A stretch of DNA of 64,000 nt, taken from contig NZ_MPNT01000001.1 in assembly GCF_001907675.1 (NCBI RefSeq), positions 493,016 through 557,015 of the forward strand. The letters run 5' to 3'. The notes below the pieces were generated by a model that worked only from the letters and a program-made list of their open reading frames with translations, searched no databases and was not told the origin of the DNA. How positions within the stretch are numbered: the stretch's first letter is position 1; the number at the start of each line of letters is the position of its first letter. Shown piece by piece: positions 62,172-64,000 of this stretch. The stretch is from Mycobacterium paraffinicum. Its GTDB lineage: Bacteria; Actinomycetota; Actinomycetes; Mycobacteriales; Mycobacteriaceae. The position numbers were made by a program, and so were the translations under genes.

Positions 62172-62886
62172 CACCAATCTTCTTGTAAGACACCAGCATT
62201 CGCTGCGCGCTCGCGTGCAGGTACGCCTCGACCGCCGCGGCGGCCCCCGCCTCGTCGCCCGCGAGCACGGCATCGGTGATCGCGCTGAGGCCGGCCACCA
62301 CGGGCGCGGCGTCGTCATAGGCGGGGGTCAGCTCGTGCTCCCGGCCGCCGAAGGCGTGCTCGACCCAGCGATACAACAACACCAGCGCGCGGTTGCCGCT
62401 GTGCTGGATGAGCACCCGGAAGTAGGCAAGGTCGGCCGCCTGCCGCGCCTCCGCGCTGTCGGCGTCGCGGACCGCGGCCAGCGCGGCGCGCAGGGCCTCG
62501 GCATCCTCGGGCGCACCGCGTCGCGCCGCGGACCGGCCGATCAACGGTCCCAGCGCCGCCCGGATCTCGAACAGCTCCACCAGGAACTCGGGCCCCAGCT
62601 TGCGCACCAACGCCTCGACCACCGCGGGGTGGGTGAGCCCGTGCGGGTCGGCGACCACGTTGCCGCTGCCGTGCCTGGCCTCGATCAAACCCATCTCCTG
62701 CAGCCGGGCCAGACCCTGCCGCAGCGACGTCCGGTTCACGCCCAGCTGTTCGGCCAGCTCACGCTCGGGTGGCAGCGCCGAACCCGGCGGAAAGGCGCCG
62801 TCGAGGATCGCGTCGGTGATCGACGCGGCGATCTGTTCATCGACGCGTTGGCGGTCGGGCGGGCGCAGCGGACTTGACTGGTTCAT
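62134..62886 (-). CDS. GntR/FadR-family regulator (Rv0494)
   Basis: A 250-aa FadR-type regulator. Winged HTH at about 40-75 ([20 protein letters not shown]), then an all-helical FCD/FadR effector domain. Rv0494 is described as a lipid-responsive, starvation-inducible repressor that controls itself. A palindrome ATTGG-N5-CCAAT overlaps the start codon, consistent with autoregulation. It is divergent from the Rv0493c-like gene, which may share that operator. Confidence 0.87.
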   Translation of the reverse strand: MNQSSPLRPPDRQRVDEQIAASITDAILDGAFPPGSALPPERELAEQLGVNRTSLRQGLARLQEMGLIEARHGSGNVVADPHGLTHPAVVEALVRKLGPEFLVELFEIRAALGPLIGRSAARRGAPEDAEALRAALAAVRDADSAEARQAADLAYFRVLIQHSGNRALVLLYRWVEHAFGGREHELTPAYDDAAPVVAGLSAITDAVLAGDEAGAAAAVEAYLHASAQRMLVSYKKIGATRRAESPDAPR

Positions 62887-62899
62887 TGGCTCAACCAAT
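62885..62899. promoter_or_regulatory. Candidate FadR-type operator
   Basis: ATTGGCTCAACCAAT: five-base inverted arms around CTCAA, overlapping the regulator's ATG and lying 30 bases before the divergent gene. Position fits an autoregulatory site controlling both genes. Confidence 0.5.
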
Positions 62900-62928
62900 A
62901 TAGTGGACGAATCCACGGAAGGTGAGCA

Positions 62929-63915
62929 ATGGACGGCGACACGCGATTGGCGGCGGCCCCACGCTGGCGCGGCAAGGCCGGCCGACTGGAGGTCTGGTAC
63001 GCCACCCTGTCGGACCCGGCGACGCGCGCCGCGCTGTGGGTGCACTGCGAGACGGTCGCCCCCCTGAAGGGCGACGCCTACGCGCACGGCTGGGCCACGT
63101 GGTTCCCGGCCGACGGCTCGCCCCGCACCGAGCGGTTCGGGCCCGCGCCCGCCCGGCCCGCGTCCGGCCCCTGGTGGTTCGACGCCGCGGGCGCGCGGGT
63201 GGGCGACGGACAGCTCAGCGGCCGCGCCGGAGCGCTCGCCTGGCAGCTGTCCTGGACCGACACCGGCGCACCGCTGTGGACGTTTCCCCGCGCGGCCTGG
63301 GAGCGCGAGTTGCTGCCGGGCGCCCAGGTCGTCCTGGCCCCCACCGCCGACTTCGCCGGCTCGCTCACCGTGGCCGACACCGCTTTGCGCCTCGAGGGGT
63401 GGCGCGGCGGGGTCGCCCACATCTACGGACACGGCAACGCCAAGCGCTGGGGATGGGTGCACGCCGACCTCGGCAACGGCGACGTGGTGGAGGCGGTCAC
63501 CGCCGTCTCGCACAAGCCGGGGTTGCGCCGGCTGGCCCCGCTGGCGTTCGTCCGGTTTCGCATCGACGGAAAGGATTGGCCCGCAAGCTCATTGAGCGGG
63601 TCGCTGCCGTCGCTGCGGATGCGGACGACGCTTGGCCTTGCGCACTGGCAGCTGGAGGGACGAATCGGCGGTCGGCGGGTGCTCATCCGGATCGATCAGC
63701 CGGCGGAGAAGTGCGTGAGCCTGGAATACACCGACCCCGACGGCGGTAAGGCGGTGTGCACCAACACCGAACAAGCCGATGTCCACATCGAGATCGACGA
63801 CCGGCACTGGTCGGTGCTGGGCACCGGTCACGCCGAGGTGGGCCTGCGGGGCAATGCGGCACCGGATGTCAACGAAAGGACTCTCAATGACGATGTCAAG
63901 CCGCCGACTGAGTGA
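62929..63915 (+). CDS. Conserved hypothetical protein (Rv0493c-like)
   Basis: A 328-aa cytoplasmic, Trp-rich beta protein, about the length of Rv0493c. Segments such as [18 protein letters not shown] and [20 protein letters not shown] suggest a lipocalin-like or AttH-like beta sandwich, but I assign no enzyme. GTGAGCAATGG precedes the start. Its last residues coincide with the transposase end at 63896-64000, so the C-terminus may have been altered by insertion. Confidence 0.78.
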   Translation: MDGDTRLAAAPRWRGKAGRLEVWYATLSDPATRAALWVHCETVAPLKGDAYAHGWATWFPADGSPRTERFGPAPARPASGPWWFDAAGARVGDGQLSGRAGALAWQLSWTDTGAPLWTFPRAAWERELLPGAQVVLAPTADFAGSLTVADTALRLEGWRGGVAHIYGHGNAKRWGWVHADLGNGDVVEAVTAVSHKPGLRRLAPLAFVRFRIDGKDWPASSLSGSLPSLRMRTTLGLAHWQLEGRIGGRRVLIRIDQPAEKCVSLEYTDPDGGKAVCTNTEQADVHIEIDDRHWSVLGTGHAEVGLRGNAAPDVNERTLNDDVKPPTE

Positions 63916-64000
63916 TCGGGGGTGAGTCGGGTTGCCAGGTGCGGTTGTCGCGGATGAGTGCGTAGAGGACGTTGGTGCGGCGTCGGGCCAGGCAGATGGT
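63896..64000 (-). mobile_element. IS110-type transposase, 3' end (partial)
   Basis: The minus-strand frame reads TICLARRRTNVLYALIRDN then a short tail ending at TGA 63898-63896. This is the usual C-terminal helix of IS110-family (transposase_20) enzymes, where ALARRR-VL-A-LRD is recurrent. The rest of the element lies beyond the window. Its end falls just after a ribosome site and ATG (63889) of what should be the next chromosomal gene, whose frame stops after 12 codons. Confidence 0.65.

Noticed and set aside
1..64000. tRNA or rRNA genes
   Set aside because: Read through intergenic regions on both strands; no cloverleaf or rRNA-like sequence was recognised, though no tool was run.

Overview
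The window is high-GC actinobacterial DNA and almost certainly comes from a slow-growing, non-tuberculous Mycobacterium resembling the M. avium complex. The evidence is gene order: from left to right it follows the M. tuberculosis order Rv0552 back to Rv0493c, including mycolate genes (fabH, cmaA2), menaquinone genes (menB, menE, menA), the system II cytochrome c maturation genes and the hem cluster. Comparisons with M. tuberculosis are from memory of gene families and order, not from a search.

Layout. 1-9646: a divergent amidohydrolase and fadD8, an inserted block (TetR regulator, aldo/keto reductase, F420-type oxidoreductase) where M. tuberculosis has vapBC3, then menB, an SDR, a glyoxalase-fold protein, pitA, two small proteins and menE. 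9658-21540: membrane and glycosyltransferase genes, a Thr/Pro-rich surface protein, galE3-pnp, menA, fabH and a MinD-like ATPase. 21578-27632: an overlapping operon on the minus strand, hemL - mutase - thioredoxin - ccdA - resB - ccsB (haem supply, thiol chemistry, cytochrome c assembly). 27689-39725: accessory-flavoured region with an amino acid permease, a methyltransferase, an alkanesulfonate monooxygenase with an MFS transporter behind a possible structured leader, a Tat-type esterase, two membrane O-acyltransferases, SGNH hydrolases, a LuxR remnant and a STAS protein. 39712-46021: hemA-hemC-hemD-hemB plus small membrane genes.

46074-50943 is the most interesting part: an esxF-esxE-cpnT-like type VII toxin locus lying where M. 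tuberculosis has mmpS2-mmpL2. The large protein has a CpnT-like N-terminal half and a long Pro-rich linker. Its C-terminus carries the R / S-T-S / E-x-E signature of an ADP-ribosyltransferase instead of the NAD glycohydrolase known from CpnT. A small downstream gene could be its immunity or partner protein. Next come a detached second C-terminal cassette and an SseB-like gene that may be its immunity partner. The C-terminal part and the following genes are visibly AT-richer than everything around them, as expected for exchanged toxin tips.

51288-64000: serB1, a MaoC-fold protein, cmaA2, a strong bidirectional terminator, then the minus-strand run galE2-acyltransferase, a 33-residue basic protein, a BldC-like HTH protein, proC, a thioesterase-like protein, a TIM-barrel isomerase, a membrane protein and a Ppx/GppA phosphatase. 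The plus-strand Cys-rich protein, the FadR-type regulator and the Rv0493c-like protein follow. The last hundred bases are the 3' end of an IS110-type transposase that appears to interrupt the next gene.
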